A DNA stretch of 7,880 nucleotides, taken from the NCBI GenBank assembly GCA_964553125.1, contig CAZKJW010000109.1, forward strand, positions 1 to 7,880, given 5' to 3'. The notes under the pieces were generated by a model. The model was not told where the DNA came from and ran no database searches. It worked only from the letters and a program-made list of their open reading frames with translations. Shown in pieces: positions 6,802-7,880 of this stretch (position 1 is its first letter; each line of letters begins with the position of its first letter). The translations under genes and the position numbers were made by a program. This stretch comes from Aphodomonas sp964553125. Lineage in GTDB: Bacteria > Bacillota > Clostridia > Christensenellales > Aristaeellaceae.

Positions 6802-6833
6802 ATCCTCCGTATGATCGTAACCATACGGAGGAT
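6802..6833 (+). terminator. 12-bp hairpin after the operon, probable terminator
   Basis: ATCCTCCGTATG (6802-6813) pairs perfectly with CATACGGAGGAT (6822-6833) across an 8-base loop, 23 bases after the last stop codon. Downstream is AATTATTATG, A/T-rich but not a clean T run. On the minus strand the stem is followed by TCACTGTTTT. It may serve the convergent DUF5131 gene as well. The right arm holds GGAGGA, eight bases before an ATG at 6841, so a translation-control reading is also possible. Confidence 0.5.
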
Positions 6834-6840
6834 AATTATT

Positions 6841-6973
6841 ATGCTTACTCTCAAACTTGTTTGCGGCGCAAGAGGGCGCCGCCCTGAGGTCGCGCCGCGA
6901 CGCAAAACGAAGCAAACCGGGACGCGCGATGCTCCCGAAAGGGGTTCAGGATCCGGGAAAATTGGAGTTTGCT
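6841..6973. other. G+C-rich intergenic stretch with nested inverted repeats
   Basis: No convincing gene lies here. The stretch holds GCGGCGC/GCGCCGC (6863-6869 with 6876-6882), GTCGC/GCGAC (6889-6893 with 6897-6901), CGGGA/TCCCG (6918-6922 with 6933-6937) and CCC-GAAA-GGG (6934-6943). An outer pair GAAGCAAAC (6909-6917) and GTTTGCTTC (6967-6975) ends inside the DUF5131 stop codon. A third copy of the core, GTTTGC, is at 6859-6864. It could be a dispersed intergenic repeat, a structured RNA or a remnant; the sequence alone does not decide. Confidence 0.35.
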
Positions 6974-7690
6974 TCATTTGCCGGGGTGAAAATCGATCTG
7001 TGCCTTTCTCGCTTGGCGGCACAAATCCTTTGCTTGCAGCCAGTATTCCTTGCCGCCTTTTATAAAATGTGTTCCGCATTGCCTGAATTCAAAAGCAACG
7101 TTTTTCCGAATGCATTGCTCACGAATGTTCAGAACCCAGTCGTAGTCAAGCGGTCTGGCATTGGAATCAGACTCGCCGCCAACAACAACCAGTTCAATAT
7201 CATCAAGATACTTTTCTATGTCAATGCTCCCGATCAGCGGCTGTGCTATAATGCATTTATGCTGAATCGGCAATGATTGAAATACGGCGAGCTTTTTGTC
7301 CGCGTTTTCTTGGTTTTCAATAGTGCAGCAAACAACTACGTTATCGTAGCCGTTATTCCAATCCTCCGGAATACATTCCATAAACCGTTCTATGCGCTTT
7401 GTGAGAAACAAAAAAGTACAATCCTGCCGTTTGCAAATCATTTTCCAGCATTCGGCGCGCCAACGATCTGCTTCCTCAATCAGGAAATCGGTGGAAAAGC
7501 AAGTATATACGATTCCGGGCTTCATTTTGTAGCCGCCGTTTTTCAATCGTTCGATTGGTTTGGGGAAATCCTTTGTCTTTACGATTTCGTTCGTATCGAC
7601 GCCGCGCTTTGCATCGCCTTTATGAATATAGCAGTAAAGACACCCGTCGCTGCACTTTTTACAGCCTCTCCACGGATTCCACATTGCCAT
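6974..7690 (-). CDS. DUF5131 (phage Gp37/Gp68 family) radical-SAM-like protein
   Basis: The 238-residue product opens with MAMWNPWRGCKKCSDGCLYC, the family's WNP-x2-GC hallmark. Cys13, Cys17 and Cys20 fit a radical SAM CxxxCxxC cluster motif, and Cys10 gives an extra Cys. Other family marks are FLTKR (95-99), the strand VVVGGES (168-174) and the ending CRQARKA (224-230). The family occurs in phages, mobile elements and bacterial genomes, and its reaction is not established to my knowledge. I placed the start at 7690 because AGGTGA lies just ahead of it and family members start close to WNP; an ATG at 7705 would add five residues. The gene is much more A+T-rich than the genes to its left (about 40% G+C over 7201-7260 against about 80% over 6661-6720), suggesting transfer. 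The three-Cys-motif partner often found with this family is not in the window. Confidence 0.85.
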   Translation of the reverse strand: MAMWNPWRGCKKCSDGCLYCYIHKGDAKRGVDTNEIVKTKDFPKPIERLKNGGYKMKPGIVYTCFSTDFLIEEADRWRAECWKMICKRQDCTFLFLTKRIERFMECIPEDWNNGYDNVVVCCTIENQENADKKLAVFQSLPIQHKCIIAQPLIGSIDIEKYLDDIELVVVGGESDSNARPLDYDWVLNIREQCIRKNVAFEFRQCGTHFIKGGKEYWLQAKDLCRQARKAQIDFHPGK

Positions 7691-7694
7691 GTTC

Positions 7695-7700
7695 TCACCT
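7695..7700 (-). promoter_or_regulatory. Ribosome binding site that sets the DUF5131 start
   Basis: The minus strand reads AGGTGA followed by GAAC and the ATG at 7690. The alternative ATG at 7705 has only a weak GAAAGAG before it, which favours the shorter protein. Confidence 0.6.
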
Positions 7701-7732
7701 CGCATGACAGCTCTTTCACCAAATCAAGCATG

Positions 7733-7763
7733 GCAGAAAAATATGAAGAATTCTTCCTTCTGC
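7733..7763. promoter_or_regulatory. Palindrome upstream of the DUF5131 gene, possible operator
   Basis: A perfect 12-bp palindrome GAAGAATTCTTC (7745-7756) is flanked by an outer inverted pair GCAGAA (7733-7738) and TTCTGC (7758-7763). The spacing is uneven (six bases on one side, one on the other). It overlaps the best candidate promoter of the gene, so a repressor site is plausible. No known binding consensus is recognised. Confidence 0.35.
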
Positions 7764-7765
7764 AA
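7738..7765 (-). promoter_or_regulatory. Weak candidate promoter of the DUF5131 gene
   Basis: On the minus strand TTGCAG (7765-7760), a 16-base spacer and TATTTT (7743-7738) form a weak sigma-A-like pair just downstream of the terminator. A separate promoter is expected here because the upstream gene is closed off by that terminator. The hexamers are poor matches. Confidence 0.25.
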
Positions 7766-7799
7766 AAGAAACGCCCGAACGTTTTTGTTGGGGCGTTTC
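7764..7799 (-). terminator. Intrinsic terminator of the minus-strand gene at the right edge
   Basis: Read on the minus strand, GAAACGCCC (7799-7791) pairs with GGGCGTTTC (7776-7768). An inner AAC/GTT pair extends the stem after one mismatch, and TTTT (7767-7764) follows directly. It begins three bases past the TAA of the partial gene at 7803-7880. On the plus strand the same stem is followed by ACG, so it terminates the minus strand only. Confidence 0.75.
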
Positions 7800-7802
7800 A
7801 CG

Positions 7803-7880
7803 TTAATACTCAGATAACTGTTTTTCGGATACCGTTCTGTTGTGCGCGGGCGGTCTTTGCGCCTGTGCGCGGCGAAGCCG
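7803..7880 (-). CDS. C-terminal end of an unidentified protein, partial
   Basis: The minus strand is open from the right edge to a TAA at 7805-7803, giving the last 25 residues: basic, Arg/Ala/Gln/Pro-rich at first (RLRRAQAQRPPAHN) and ending RTVSEKQLSEY. It is supported by the intrinsic terminator right after the stop and by G+C-rich codons like those of the host genes left of the DUF5131 gene. The fragment is too short to name a family. Confidence 0.55.
   Translation of the reverse strand, partial: RLRRAQAQRPPAHNRTVSEKQLSEY

Noticed and set aside
6841..7065. 74-codon plus-strand ORF with a good ribosome binding site after the hairpin.
   Set aside because: Its residues follow the base composition, it runs through a repeat-rich block into the antisense of the DUF5131 gene, and no domain is visible. 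The ribosome binding site is reported as a finding instead.
7730..7880. Plus-strand frame starting MAEKYEEFFLLQKK and open to the right edge.
   Set aside because: It has no ribosome binding site, runs through the palindrome and the minus-strand terminator stem, and opposes a better-supported minus-strand gene end.

Overview
The window looks like chromosomal DNA from a G+C-rich member of the Bacillota, probably a gut-type Clostridia. The reasons are a DnaD-domain gene directly followed by a DnaI/DnaC-type helicase loader, strong GGAGG-type ribosome binding sites, sigma-A-type promoters, and a Sec signal peptide ending AVA-EE. Taxonomy is inferred from these traits only.

Left edge (1-428): the 5' part of a minus-strand gene for an exported protein, then a divergent control region. 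That region has a good promoter for each direction, a mixed CG/A-tract block between them, and a hairpin that would sit at the very 5' end of the plus-strand transcript. The minus-strand promoter has an 11-base homopolymer in its spacer, a layout that could vary by slippage.

Centre (429-6778): six plus-strand genes packed with gaps of 49, -4, 2, -1 and 4 bases, probably one transcript. The first three form a peptide/protein-modification cassette: a PF14907-type nucleotidyltransferase-like protein, a PqqD-like (RRE) carrier protein with a long N-terminal extension, and a radical SAM/SPASM enzyme. No precursor peptide is visible. The next two are replication-restart or initiation proteins: a DnaD protein with what look like three C-domain-like repeats, and a zinc-finger AAA+ helicase loader. 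The last is a polytopic GT-C-like membrane protein. A 12-bp hairpin follows the last stop codon.

Right edge (6779-7880): a short G+C-rich intergenic stretch full of small inverted repeats. Then comes a minus-strand DUF5131 (phage Gp37/Gp68) radical-SAM-like gene that is clearly more A+T-rich than everything to its left and looks acquired. Upstream of it are a palindrome, a minus-strand intrinsic terminator, and the last 25 codons of another minus-strand gene that continues past the window. No tRNA, rRNA, CRISPR array or insertion sequence was seen.
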